DNA of 64,000 nt from Capitulum mitella. Lineage: Eukaryota; Arthropoda; Thecostraca; Pollicipedomorpha; Pollicipedidae. Position numbers and translations under genes: made by a program. Under the pieces are notes generated by a model, which saw nothing but the letters and a program-made list of their open reading frames with translations, did no database searches and was not told where the DNA came from. Below, in pieces: positions 1-12,210 of the stretch. The stretch is taken from contig CP099839.1 of assembly GCA_030062745.1 (NCBI GenBank), positions 17,546,733 through 17,610,732 of the forward strand. The letters run 5' to 3'. Positions within the stretch are counted from its first letter, which is position 1. Each line of letters opens with the position of its first letter.

Positions 1-608
1 TTCCAAGTGACTCCAAGATCACTGGAGGTCATTTAAGGCCAAATGTCACAAGTTGATCTGACGAACGTGTGACGATGACAGTTCCCCCTGTTTCACGTGC
101 CTGACACCGCCTATGTTAGCATTGTACAAACATTGTAAGGCAATTTGTACTTCTTTAGCATAACATGACTAGCAGAAGCCCAAAAAGTATTTTTGCCTTT
201 TTCGTTCATTCAGTTGTTGAAAAACTAATCCTCCTATTTTTGAAACCCTGTGAAGGCCCATGAATTTTCGCAAAATTTCCAATATGTGTACCAACGGTAA
301 AAGTCCTTTCCATAACCTCTCTACTCATGCCAGTTTCATCGAAATCGGTCCCTAAACAACGAAGTTATAAGAAGTCCAAAAATACCCCTAATTTAGACAT
401 TTTTGCCCCTCTGTGCCCACCCTTTTCAAAACTTTGAAAATTTCCTTTGATGAAAATGTAGTTCACGTCATGGCAAAATAGAACTGATTGCCGTTTGTCG
501 CGATGAAATCGGATGTGTAGTTCTCGAGATCTCAGGGGGGGGGGCGAATCCGCCTCCCCCCCTGCCGGGAATCCACCATACCGTCTAGCCCTCCCGGAAT
601 AGCGTTAA
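1..608 (-). mobile_element. TTAA-flanked element C, cut by the window edge
   Basis: Only one end is in view. It finishes at the TTAA at 605-608; read inward from there it begins TTAACGCTATTCCGGG. Next comes a poly-G/poly-C hairpin region (534-570), then a stretch (about 430-540, with GATTGCCGTT and CGATGAAATCGGA) that matches, inverted, the start of the element at 34336. No open reading frame is present. It belongs to the same family as the copies near 34.3-35.5 kb. The piggyBac-type assignment rests only on the TTAA flank and C-rich end. Confidence 0.6.
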
Positions 609-2018
609 AGACCTAAAACCGAAGTTCCGAGCGGCGTTAAGGAAGATCCAGCCGGACATGTGCGCCCGAGCCGCGAGACAGCTCCTGCTGCAGGATGAGC
701 TCTGCCAGGCGTGTGAAGGGGACAGTTTGTGCGCGCTGCAGTCTGGTGCGTGTGCACTGACTGTGGCCTTTTGTTATGGGAAAAATTCCCCAGAAATAGA
801 GTTCCGTTTGAGGCCAGGTACAGTGACTGGCGTCGATAAGTGCTGGAGCTATTGACTTTCAAAATGTGGTACTTTTTTGGGACCCCTTGTATTTCCTTGG
901 TCTGTCCAAGGCTGAGCTAATCAAATTTCAGTGTCCCTCTGACTATGCGCACCGAGCCTGCTGATGTGATGGACTTAAGGAATGAATCTTCAGAGGAAAT
1001 AAATGTGCAGCACTGTTTTATTAATCTGCAGCGTAATCTGTGTGTGTTTATCTACTATAAGCTGCATACACACAAAAGTTACTTTGGTTCTTTCGAAAAC
1101 AAAATGAAACACCGCGCAGGCTCCCCGAATAAGCAGTCTTTGCAATTCTCTCGCCGATTTAAGTGGAATAAAAATGCAATTCTGAGCCTTCTTTTTATGC
1201 GAGGCGGGGCCGATTCCACACACCCCCCTCCAGTTTATTCCAGAGCAAAAGCCAACCTTTTTGCGCTGTTGCGTGAAATTCGACGAGTTTTCCTAGGTAT
1301 CCTTCTTACGTATTACTCGAAAATTTGAATGTCCTACACGCAACATGAGTAGCTCCAAGAGACGTTTCTTGCAGGCATGTCAGGTCATCACTGCCATCGT
1401 TTCAGATGCGTCCTTTCTCGTTTAAGTAGTTGTGCTGTAAACAAATGTTTAGCATCACTATGATTTCAGTGAGGGACGTTTATGGTAACTGACCATCAAG
1501 ATGGTTCAAAAAATGTTTGGAGACTGCCAAGAGTGGAAGCAGGAACCATCATAGGGGGGGGAGGTGAAGTGAGGTGTGTAAATGGGTTCTACTTGCTGGG
1601 AACAAGGTACGGCTCGATAAGTGAACGTTCTTGGTTGCCATGATATTGATACAGAGGAAATAGTTCGCAGTGAGAACATAACCATGGGTCAAGGGCGGAG
1701 CTAGGTACAGAAATTTGGGAGGCTTAGACTTCGATCTACACTAACTAATGATCTACATCACTGGTTTCAACCCAATAGTGACATCTGTATATTGGCATTT
1801 CAGTATATTGGCATATACACAATATACTTGTACACACACTGATAGTAGGTTAACCGGGAAAAAAGGAAGGAAAGAATATTAGAACCTCCGTTCGATTTTA
1901 TCAATGCATTAATGACCGTTCCGGTAGGTTACGATCAGGTACCCCATATTTTGGTTTCCAAGACCCGTCATTGGTGTCTGTATTGCTTTTATCCATTATC
2001 TCAAGCAAACGTACCTAT
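609..2018. other. Non-coding stretch, nothing recognised
   Basis: Mixed-composition DNA with short chance reading frames only. A fragment at about 1688-1730 (GGGCGGAGCTAGG followed by a G-rich stretch) resembles the worn end of a hAT-like element but has no partner end. Confidence 0.5.
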
Positions 2019-3192
2019 TTAACCCGTGCACGACCGCCGGTCGGCGACGATCACGCCAGACTGAGGGCGGGGGGCGGTTCACCGCCCCCCTCTAACCCAC
2101 GAACGGTTATTCGCACGATAAAAATAAGCACACCGTTGGAAAGCTTGTGACGAGTAGAGCTCGAAATCGGTCTCATTTTAATTTTAGGTAATATGTAAGC
2201 AATTTACGTCCTACATATGTTTTATCATAGCCGACCGCATGAGACCGAGAAACGGCCTTAATCTCAAGGGCTGTGAGTAATAACGCATAGGTAAAAGGCA
2301 CTAGCGCATAAGTAAAGGCCCGCGGATGCCGATACACGTCTAATTTCTCAGATTTGTTCAACATATACGCCGAAAGGTTGAGTTAGACACGGCAATTTTC
2401 GCGCCGGCTGTCGGCGGGCGCCGCACCCGTACGCAGAAAGAAATTGACGGGAACCAATTTTAGCGTTCCTTTATTTTCGCGACATAAGCCCATCTGTGTA
2501 AGTTTTATTGATCTTAGTGGTTCTTGTGATGGTTTCTCATGCTTAAATTTTTGAAAAATTTATTAGTTACCAATCTACACACTGGCGGAGCTTTATCCGC
2601 GAGAGCCTGTTTATTTCCAAACCATGCATTTTTTCACACTTTTTGAGGTTCTTGGTATTACTTAAGTCTGTGCAAGCCAATTCTGCCATTTTCTACTCAT
2701 TCTGAGTAACTTCCCGCTGATTTTGACTGTGGCACATTTTGGCGCACAACAGTTATTCGTGTCCTGACCTCATGTCAAAGGCTGGAAGTCATTGATACTT
2801 TGCCCAATGACGGTAACTAGATTAGGTTAGGTTAGGTTAGGTTATCTGCGTATATGAAACAAGTCAGAGAAATAAGGCCTGTGTCGGCTTCTGCGGACGT
2901 TTACGTGTTCATTGGTACCTTTACCTAGACTTTATTAAGCACAGATCTTGAGTTCCAGACCGCTTCTTGGTTTCATGCAGTCGGTTGCGAGAAAACATAT
3001 ATAGGGCATAAATGACTTACATATCATCCAAAACTAAAAATGAGACCAGTTTCGATCTCTTCTTGTCACGAGCTTTCCAGCGGTGTGCTTATTTTTACCG
3101 CGCAACCAGCCGTTGGTGAGTTAGAGGTGGAGGTCAACCGCCTCCCCCAGTCGAGAGTGATCGGCGCCGACCGCCAGTCAGGCGCGAGTTAA
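2019..3192 (+). mobile_element. TTAA-flanked fold-back element A with long inverted arms
   Basis: The element is bounded by TTAA at 2019-2022 and 3189-3192. Its outer ends read TTAACCCGTGC and, inverted, TTAACTCGCGC. The left arm (2019 to about 2372) returns as a diverged inverted copy at about 2846-3192. Both arms carry, from outside in, a C/G hairpin, the shared motif AAATAAGCACACCG and the CATGAGACC region. The middle (about 2373-2820) matches element B at 57.6-58.07 kb. No transposase frame exists, so it is non-autonomous. Four TTAGG units lie where the middle meets the inverted arm. The repeat structure is clear; the superfamily (piggyBac-like, from the TTAA target) is an inference. Confidence 0.8.
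2822..2841 (+). repeat. Interstitial (TTAGG)4
   Basis: Four perfect TTAGG units, the canonical arthropod telomere motif, lie inside element A. At the same point of element B (about 58074) the sequence runs on from AACTAGAT without them, so they are extra in this copy. Confidence 0.85.
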
Positions 3193-3500
3193 GACGTTAG
3201 GTCTTGTCGACGTACATTTTTTGCCACTTTTGCTTTGCGACATGTCGATTTGCATGAAATATGCATTCAAAAACCCTAATAAAAACACGTGTGCTCACAT
3301 GGATACGCTTATATGTACCAGGGTGATTTGAGGTCAAGGTCTTCAAAGGTCAAGGGCAACTATTTTTTGACCTGGTCCAGATTTGCTTTGCAATATGCCG
3401 ATCTGTACGGAACATGCATTCAAAGATCCTCCCAAAAACACGTTTGGCACATTGATGCTCACATGTATTTAGATATATACATGCACATACAAAGATAATA
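3193..3500 (+). repeat. Diverged direct duplication of about 80 bp
   Basis: The segment at about 3226-3300 (TTGCTTTGCGACATG to GCTCACATGG) recurs, diverged, at about 3382-3463 (TTGCTTTGCAATATG to GCTCACATG). AGGTCA half-sites lie between the two copies (about 3325-3350). It abuts element A and is probably part of another old repeat. Confidence 0.5.
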
Positions 3501-4640
3501 TGTACCGATGTTGGCTACTTCACTGAAAATATGCCGAAAGAACAATTATTTACACTATAGCTATTCCGTGTTGCTCCAAATCTGATCTGCAACTATGAAC
3601 CAGAAGCTTCAGTCAAGACGCCAAATGAATGGAAATTGACGTATTCCACGTTTAACACCCAAACAAACATCTTTTTCCCGTTTCGTTCCAAAAGTCGTAC
3701 GGAATGGCCTGTAAGAACCGATAAAGTGACCAAAGTTGTCCTTTTCGACCCCATTTGACCATGAAGATATCGACCTAAGTTCATGAGATTTGCACACAAT
3801 GTAAATCGTTAGGACCCCACCCTGTCCATAAAATTCCCTTCCAGTGCGCGTTAGCGTGAAATCCCCTTCCACTGCGCAGGTTAAAAAATTATATTTTCCA
3901 GACGAGCCAGCCGACTTCACGACATTTTATCCGCACCCAGCGCAAAACAAACTTGGACTAAACTAAATCGGCTGCAGCGACAACTAGGGGTAGCCCAATA
4001 TGAGGCCATGGAATCAGGTACACGGTTTGTTTTATTCATTTTTTATGTCTTGCAGCGTTACGTTATCTGAGAAACCGTGCAAATATGCGTAAACACATCA
4101 AGACGGATTGAATGTTGACCAAATTTTCCTTATCAGTGTCAGTGCATTGGTGTTTGTCTCAGGCCATTGTATACACCATCTCTAGTTAAAGGATCGGATG
4201 AACTAGTGGCTTAGAAAAAGAGTTTATTTCTCTTCAGTGTTTACCACGTCGTTTTAAAAGTGTAGAATGTGCGAAGGGAGTTGGTGCCTGTTTCCTCAGA
4301 CTTGTTCCAGTTCTCGTTAACTGGTACCGCGAGCTTGCATAATTTGGACTGAACTCTTTCAGGAAGGTCGATGCGCCGAATCCGAATGACTGGGCCAAGC
4401 CAATCGAATTATCCGTCGTTACCTTGCAGAGGTCCACTAAATGTTCACACTTGTTGCCTTCCCGGGCCGGCTCAGGTTGTCTGACAAACAGCTCTGTGTC
4501 AGCCTCCATTGTTCCCAAAGATGTGTACCTTCATGACCGACTCTACCTACTCTGTCCACACAAATATTTGCCTCCCCAAGGACTGACCTTTCTCTGTCAT
4601 TCCAAACAACCTCAGGCCTACAGGGCAAGGTTTACTTCCT
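3501..4640. other. Non-coding stretch, nothing recognised
   Basis: AT-balanced sequence. The short reading frames on both strands overlap and none resembles a known protein. Confidence 0.5.
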
Positions 4641-5500
4641 CCGATTCCCGCGCTCCGTTCTTCTGGGGGTTCCCGCGGACCGCCAGCCTCCCCAGCGCCT
4701 TATGGGACCTCCCCGGGACCCCGCACCCTGCCCGGACACGACAGCAGGCCGACGGCAGACGCGCCAACGCGCCGTAAACGAAACCGCGCATTTTCGCCAA
4801 CTTGCCGTCCCGGCGGGCAGTCGTGGCAGGTACTGATAATAGTCGCGGAAAACGCGACGACGGCCGGCCCGCCATCTGCCCGCCTCCGTAAAAATGGTGA
4901 CGTTTCCGGCGCACTGCGGTGCGTCTCGCCGCCAGGTGTCGGCCGGGTGTCGCGGCGCGGCGCCTTTGAGCTGCCATATATGGCAAAAGTAATTGCCTCT
5001 CCAGGCAAAAAGAACGCGACATTTGTCTTCCTACGATATAAAACCTATTAGAAAAATAAACGGCTCAATTATCGCGGCCAAGCATCACCTATAACTGCGC
5101 ATTCCTCACCTCGGTACACCAATTACAGAGCTGGCTGGCTAAATTATGTTATTGTAGGGGTAAAATTGTCCATCTCCACCACTGGATGCTGAACGGTAAT
5201 GGTCCGTAATAGAGAGGTGGGCCGAAATTGGCACCTGTGGCAGCGCGGACACCCACCAGGACGGCTCTGAGGTCCGCCGAGCGCTGTCCGACGCCGACCG
5301 CACGCCACGGGTCGCGGCGCGCCGTCAGCTGTTGGCCTAGCCTTGACCCGCGCCGCCCGCGGCCAGCCCCGGGGCGTGGCCGCCGGGAGTCGGCGCGCCG
5401 TGACCCTGATGGATGAGATCCGGTGATTGGCGACTTTCGGCCCCGATCTGTCGGCGGGGATGTAATTCTGCGTCGGCGGTGCGGTAAACAATGGACGTCA
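4641..5500. other. GC/CpG-rich island
   Basis: Abrupt rise in G, C and CpG compared with both flanks. Many overlapping reading frames are open in several frames, as expected when stop codons are scarce, and none resembles a protein family. It could be regulatory DNA or an unannotated first exon. Confidence 0.35.
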
Positions 5501-5960
5501 GGAGCCTTCGACTCCTCGCTTCCTTGCCCAGACCGACCGGACGTGAAAATCTGTGGAAATCCTGACAGGGTGTCAATAGATAGGTCCGTGAATGATGAAG
5601 CGATGCCAATAGTACTGTGTTTGAAACTGATGCTCAGTTAGCTAGGCTTAACGACACCAATCACTGTCTTCGTTACATGCATGCTAATTGTTGTTCACTT
5701 CAGCCAAATTATTACATTTACCGAAACGGTTCAGAACACACGCCATGCTCCAGCAGTGTGCCGAGGCCAGGCGACTTCAATTCGTGAGCTAGAACTCCCA
5801 CGTGAGTGTTTAATGTTACCAAAGCGTCGCCATGCAGGTACCCGGCCACCGGCACTAATGCGCCACATTAAAGGCCTCGCCGAGCGTCCCTCATGGCCCA
5901 TGGAAACGGCTCCTTCGTCCAACATTTCCACTCATGTAATCATCTCCTTGCCTTTGCAGT
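5501..5960. other. Non-coding stretch, nothing recognised
   Basis: Sequence of intermediate composition between two GC-rich islands, with no repeat or coding signal seen. Confidence 0.4.
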
Positions 5961-7880
5961 GGTGAGAATGCACAAGTAGAAGGTGCCTGATTGATAAATG
6001 TACTCAGTAAATCAAATTAATTGGCTACAACTGCACCTTAATAACCAAAACCATTGCTCACGACCTCTCCCATTTATCTTGCATGGGTTTGGGCCTCGAA
6101 AATCTACTTTGCAGGAGCAATAAAAGTGCCCGCTAGATCCAGCATGACAAACTTCGAGGCGCAACATTAAACGACTTCATTCAATGACGTCATAATGGAT
6201 GGTCGGCAGCGATCGGGCCGAATCCATCAGCTGAGCCGGGCGAAATGGCCCGGCCGGTATGTCGGTGTAATTAACGAGAGCGCGGCGCCGCTCCGGCTGT
6301 GAAATTGACATCCCGTCCAATCGGCTTCAGTCAGTCGAGCCAATCCAATAATTCCGCACTCCCGACGGCAATACTGATTAATGACTTGCCGACAAAATGA
6401 AAAACTATTACCTAAAAGGCTGTATCACTTGTAAATTAAAACTTATCATTTGTTTGCCGGAGGGTGTGAACGGTCCGACAAGCCATTAGCAAATCGACCT
6501 GAACGATGATGTTAATTAGACGGGCCGCGGGGCGCGAGTTGCTGGGTGGTATAACTACGGGGGGTCAAATTAATCACCGACAATCACGGTCGGGCGTGGA
6601 AATTATCTACATTAAGTACGTCTAATGCGCAGGCAAAGAAAAATGATCACCAATATTGATGAGTTATCTGGGTAATAGTTCCTACATCTCTTTTAGTTTC
6701 GCCGTGATTCTTGGGTGGATGTTCACCCTGACGGGTTTATTATTGATTTCAGAAAAGGCGGCGGCGCGGCGGGCGAAACAGCTGGAGAGCGCGGCAGGAC
6801 GCACCGACATAATCCATTACCGCCTGCATTTTTATTGTCACCATTTGGTCGCGTGAGCCGCAAAGGAAGCAAACTAAAAAAAGTCGTACGAAAATAGGGC
6901 GTAATTGTTAAAATGACTTTTAAAAACTGGAAGGAAAATGGGCGCTGAAAGGGGGCGGTAACGATTTTCATCGGAGGCCAACTTTGTCGGGCATGGCGAT
7001 ATGGCGACTGCAGACATGGTCCGCACCTCAGGAAAGAGGAAATAGCAAATACGTCGACATTCCATCAGAACAGTTTAAAAGACCAACAAACTTCCTACTG
7101 TTACTGCTTCCTCCAGCAAAAGTGCGACTCCAGAGTTCGCCACTGACTTCCCCAACCTCTCCACTGAAACCACAGACCGCCACTGTCCGCGCCGTCACCA
7201 GCTGGTATTTTCACTGAGTCGGCAGGCCGAGGTCCGTCCGGCCGCCCCGCCCTGGGTCCCGCACGTCCTGTCGGCAGGGTCGTCGCACAGCCGCGGCGTT
7301 GCAGTCGCCGGTGGGCGGGCGGCGCGCACCGGCATTGTGCACCAGCACCCCGCCGCGGCGTCTAATAGCCGACCAAATGGTCGTGTTTGGATGCAAAGTG
7401 CAGCCATCGCCATTCATAGTCCACAAAGCCGGCACCCCATAAATCCAGGAAAGTGCCGGCTATATCAGTGCCTGCGGTCGTCGCGGACGACCCTGACGCT
7501 GTCGATCGGCCGCGCCCCCCCCCCCCCACATCACCGGGCCGTGCAGGATCGGATGTCTCCATTAGAGAGCGCGACGCCCTAATCACTTACCCCGCGCATC
7601 ATTAACTCGTACACTCTCAATATGTGCACTTCATCCGATGACCTTTAATTAGTGGTCTATTCTCCGGCGGCGGCGTCGCGCGGCGGAATTGGCCGGCTGC
7701 GGCGAACAATGCCGCGCCGCCGGCTTTAGGGGACCGGCCGAGCGTGGCCAATGTCGACTGACGGGATGACGGAGAAGGGCCTCGGCTGCCGGCCCTTTGT
7801 TACTCCTTGCTATGGTCGTTACGGCTCAACAGGCGTGTCGTTACCGAGCCGGCTGTGAATTAAGTCATCAGCGCGGCCCT
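5961..7880. promoter_or_regulatory. Candidate regulatory island with homeodomain-type cores and a CRE
   Basis: GC-rich DNA interspersed with AT-rich cores typical of homeodomain sites: AATTAATT at 6015-6022, TAATTAA at 6268-6274, TTAATTAG at 6512-6519, AATTAAT at about 6568-6574 and TTTAATTAG at 7644-7652. A perfect CRE palindrome TGACGTCA lies at 6185-6192. No coding signal is present. The mixture resembles conserved non-coding enhancers around developmental genes, but conservation cannot be checked here. Confidence 0.35.
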
Positions 7881-7881
7881 C

Positions 7882-7951
7882 TGGGTGGCGGTGGCGGCGG
7901 CGGCAGCGGCGGCAGCGGCGGCAGCGGCGGCAGCGGCGGCGGCGGCGGTTG
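7882..7951 (+). repeat. (GGC)n / GGCAGCGGC tandem repeat
   Basis: Triplet-type array of GGC interspersed with GGCAGC units (9-bp period). It reads as polyalanine on one strand and polyproline on the other only because of the repeat; no protein context supports coding. Confidence 0.8.
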
Positions 7952-8099
7952 CTGGCCGGCGATTGTCAGCTGCTGAGCTGCTGACACTGAGACGCCCTGC
8001 TGCTGACGGTGTCTGCAGCGCTGGTGCTGCTGGTGTTCCAATTTCTGCTTCAAGGCCGAGACGCCGGCTTTGCTGCCGCTGCCTGTGACTCTAATGACA

Positions 8100-10500
8100 T
8101 CTGACGGTACTGCAACTCAGGGGAGCATCCAGATGCATTGAAGTTTCTGAAACGTGGCATGAAATATGTCGGATCATGTGTGAGCAAATATCAACGGGCA
8201 TCTATTAAATCCGAACAATAAACGGTTCACCGCAGCCTCAACCATCTTGGGTGGTCACGGCTCCTTCAGTTTTTAAACTGAAACGGTTTTCACTTATAGC
8301 GACCTGGACCACCGCATAGCTGAAGCCAAAAAAATGCAATAACAATAATCATAATAATAATAGTACAAATTCATGGTGTTGCGGTTCCCGCGAAAGTTTT
8401 CGCTACTGTCGAAGTTGAGCGATGAATAAACAATTGTTTTTGCTGTCTCCGCTGCCATCGCCATTCATGTCATTGCCTTCGTTCTTGTTTTCCGCTTCTT
8501 TTTCGTTTGCCTTTTACGTTTCTTTTGGTTTTTTTTGCGTCGAACACTGGACTTCTTTGTATTTTTGTTGCTTTTGGCTCCAGGATTTCTTGGGAACTGA
8601 GTTCACAATGCTTTTCAATATGTCACAGCTTTCTTCTGGAAGCATTACGAGCCCAGCGATTTATCAGTAACTATTTTCGCCGGTAATTCGTCCTGTTCGT
8701 CATTTCATGAGCTTTGTCATTCGTATGTGACGTTATCTGAGTTGCGAGTGGTGTGATTCTATATTCAGAATAGACTAAGGCATCTCAAGTCGCCTGTTTG
8801 ACATTCCACAACACTACTCATGTTTTTGATTTTATTGCACAGACTGAGAACCGTCGACGACATCCATATTGCGTACTGCCAGGCTAGCCTTACACACAAA
8901 TACTGAAGGATAAACAAATATGTCAGTGGTTGACTCAGAGGATCTTTGCATTTGCTTGTTTGCTTTGTTCTTAAAAATGCCTTAACGGACGGAATGAGTC
9001 ACATCTCCTCTGCAGGTGAACAACAGAAAAGGCATTTATTCAGCATGCGATTGTATAGTTATATTTGACCACAGCTTCGCAACTAATTGACAGTATGCTC
9101 GAAAATGCATCAAACGCTAAATTTCACTGTTCACGTAGATATCGATGTATTACAAGTAATTGTTCAGTAGTATGCAAAGTCGCGTGACAAAAAAAACAAT
9201 AGTGTTGCCTTAAATTTGAGAGAGGAGGATGCCTCCTACTTAAACGTGTTAATGAATGGCAAAAGATGCACCGCATCCGCCTTACTCATAATTTTCTTCC
9301 TTATTTCTTCTTAGTCTTTTGATTCTATTGTCCGATCCGTAATATAGTGGATAACAACGTCTTCAGCACTGATAAAATTTAGAAGTCACTCGGGTGCCTT
9401 TTAGACCATTGTGAAGTAAAACATACGATTAGCTCACCTGAAAAAATCGAGTTAATCGTCATTGCATGCAACCTGTTAGTCCATTTTACACAGATATCAC
9501 GTACCTGGATTAATGTATTCTGCGTTAAAAACATATAACCGCGAAACCACTGGTCGTTTTTCCATCCAAAATGTATTATATCTGTTAGCACGCTTTCCTA
9601 CATTGTTCATTTTTAATGGCACATGTATTTGTCTTTTAGCTGCCCAGGCACAAAAATGGCAATTTCTTTTCCAGTATGAAGGCTACAATGAGGTGTTCTT
9701 GAATACACACAGAGTAAGCAAATGACGTGTCTCCGACTTCGAATACATTGTATGTGCGCCGGACCGTCGCGTTATTTTCAGCGCGTCTTGTTCGTTTTGT
9801 CCATGCCTAAAGTTGCAGATCGTAAGACATCGACATATAACGTCATAGATCGCCGCGGCGCGTGCCAGTCTTTTTCACTAGTGAAACTGGTCTCTACGTA
9901 TCAATGGTTAGATCTATTTCACGCACAGGCGCTCAATGTCATTCTTTGGAGCACGATGTAAATATGAAGACATAGGATTGGTTGCACCATCATGCACGCA
10001 TACAACTGGAACAGCTCACTTTTTCGATCTTATAGAGCACCAGTATCAGCCTTCACCACGTTATTGGGCTTTTTGCCCTCAGACCTTGCTGCACGATGCC
10101 GCATACTGGGCGCATTGTTGTCTCTGTACATTGCACTATGTACACATTGTTGTACATGAACGTTGCAACGGCTTTCGATTAGGAATAAATTTATGCTTTA
10201 CGCTGTGTTGCATTGATGAAACCTGTGTCACGACGGAAATCATATTCCCAGCGATAAAGTGAAGGTAGCCATTAGAACAAAATTAATTTGTTAATTGCCA
10301 GTAAACTAGCATTTTTTTATGCCCATAATTAGCATCAGTTATGCCGTGACATCATGAGGCGTATAATTACTGACGAAGAAATCGCACTATTTGAATAGAA
10401 ATATGTTCAAATGAATAAACAAATTTGCAGACACCTACGTCATGCGTCATGTTAGGTGTTTTGGTCCATTCATCACAAGTGGGCAACAAAGCCCGTTGTC
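8100..10500. other. AT-rich non-coding stretch, nothing recognised
   Basis: AT-rich sequence with T-rich tracts (8420-8600) and only short chance reading frames. A 13-base AAT/ATA-type run lies near 8345. Confidence 0.5.
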
Positions 10501-12210
10501 GTTAATCTCACAAAAACTGTGCAATCTGCGTTTTACGTTTCCCGCGCTCAGTGTCCGGTAAAGCGGTTGTTTCTAAACTCCCACTGAGTGTCGGCATTGG
10601 TATAGGCACTCCAGCCCTTTCGGCAGCCGTCAGCGGGCGCTGTAAGGTTCCGAATCACTGTATCAGACCCTCCGCCCGGGGCGCGCCATAACACCTCGCA
10701 GAACGAGCGTCCAATCTGGTATTTTGACACCGGCAAGTGAGCGATGGCCATTAGTCTCTGGAAAACCACAGAGCGGCTGATGGACCGGCCGCCCGTGCAA
10801 TTGACTAATGATGCACGGTTGCACGGTGATGCATGCGCCGCATACGTCACTGGTGGCGGGGCCTGGCCGCGCGGACGCGGTTCGCCGCTGGCTGCCATTG
10901 CCAGCCGGCCGGCCGCCGCCGGCGCCGGCCTATCACGTGATCGGCGCCGGCCGGCCGCTCTACAGGCACCCGCGAACGAGTTTTAATAAGCGATGCTCGG
11001 AGATGAGGCGGCGGCGGCGGCTTCAGTCGGCTCACGTCCGGCCGAGGAGCGTGAATTAAACCCGCCCATTGTTTACGAGCCGCGGCCATCGCTCGGCGGC
11101 CTCGTAAAAGTCGGACCGAATTTGGGCCGGTCGTGGCTGGCCCGCCGCCGCCGCCGCCGTCGCTGCTGCCGCCGCCGCCGACGACGACGACCGGGCAGCG
11201 GTCATGCAACACACGGCTGATCAATAGCCGCGCCAATTGATTCCGAACACAAAACAAGGTGCGAAATATGAGGGTGTAATTTGGCGGGACACGCGAGCCA
11301 GCCGGCGCTTTGTACCGGCCGTCCGGTGATGCATTGCTAATTGGCGGCGCGCCGCGCTCGCCGCGGCGGCGTCTCCGGCGCGGCGGGCCCCGATTGAGAG
11401 CGCCGGGCCGGGGCGGCGGCGCCCGCGGTCCACCTCAATGGCGATGATGGACGATATCGGGCACGCCTCCGAGCAACCGCACTACGGCCGCATTAGGCCC
11501 GGATTCTTATTAATAAACGCCCCTAATGACGGTTATTGATAGCGGCCGGCGGGCTCATTTTGATGTGTTAATAGAACACGCCGGCCGCCTCTTACCCGAG
11601 CGTTACAGCCTTGTAATTAGCCGCGTTATTAGAGACCAGCCGCGTTCCGGACACGGACGGCGTTAGACGGCGATATCGGCGACCGCACCGCACTCGGCAC
11701 CGCGTGAAGGCGCCCACGCACCGTCCGCCGGCGGCCGGCCGGGCGCCGCTTAGGCAAAAAGTGCCGCCCGGGCGCCTGCCGACGGCGGCGGCAGCGGCTC
11801 GGCGCCTCCCGCTGCCTGGACAGAGTTTTTACTGCGCGGTAACAGTGCGATATTGGCGAGGATTTCGACCGAGATGAACTGGCACAAGCACGCGTCAGGT
11901 CGGAGGTTTTTGCGCTTAGAACACAGCAGCCGAAACAGACCGAAGGCCTGTTGACTAGAGGACCACCAGCACGGCTGCTGAAAATGTAAGTTTCCTGAAA
12001 GGCTCCTCCCGAATTTGTGATACCAACGAGGTACCTTTTCAGGAAATTTGCGTTTGGAGTCTTTTGTAGCAGCATGAATTTATTTTGCGTCTGAAGCGAC
12101 TGTAAAACAACCGGCAAGCAAGACTGGGCTTGAAAATCATCGCAAGCTCTTTGTCTTTCACTTGGCCAGCTACCAATCGCCGGTAGCCGTTTCACCAATG
12201 TTCGTGCTCT
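10501..12210. other. Large GC/CpG-rich island, left part
   Basis: Strongly CpG-rich with many GGCCGG palindromes, CCG-triplet runs (about 11142-11192) and AT cores such as TAATTAG at 11614-11620. Reading frames are open on both strands because stops are rare. The longest (189 codons, minus strand, 11629-12198) is low-complexity Arg/Ser/Pro at its C-terminal half and resembles no family. Candidate regulatory DNA. Confidence 0.35.

Noticed and set aside
11629..12198. 189-codon minus-strand frame
   Set aside because: Low-complexity Arg/Ser/Pro-rich half and no family resemblance.
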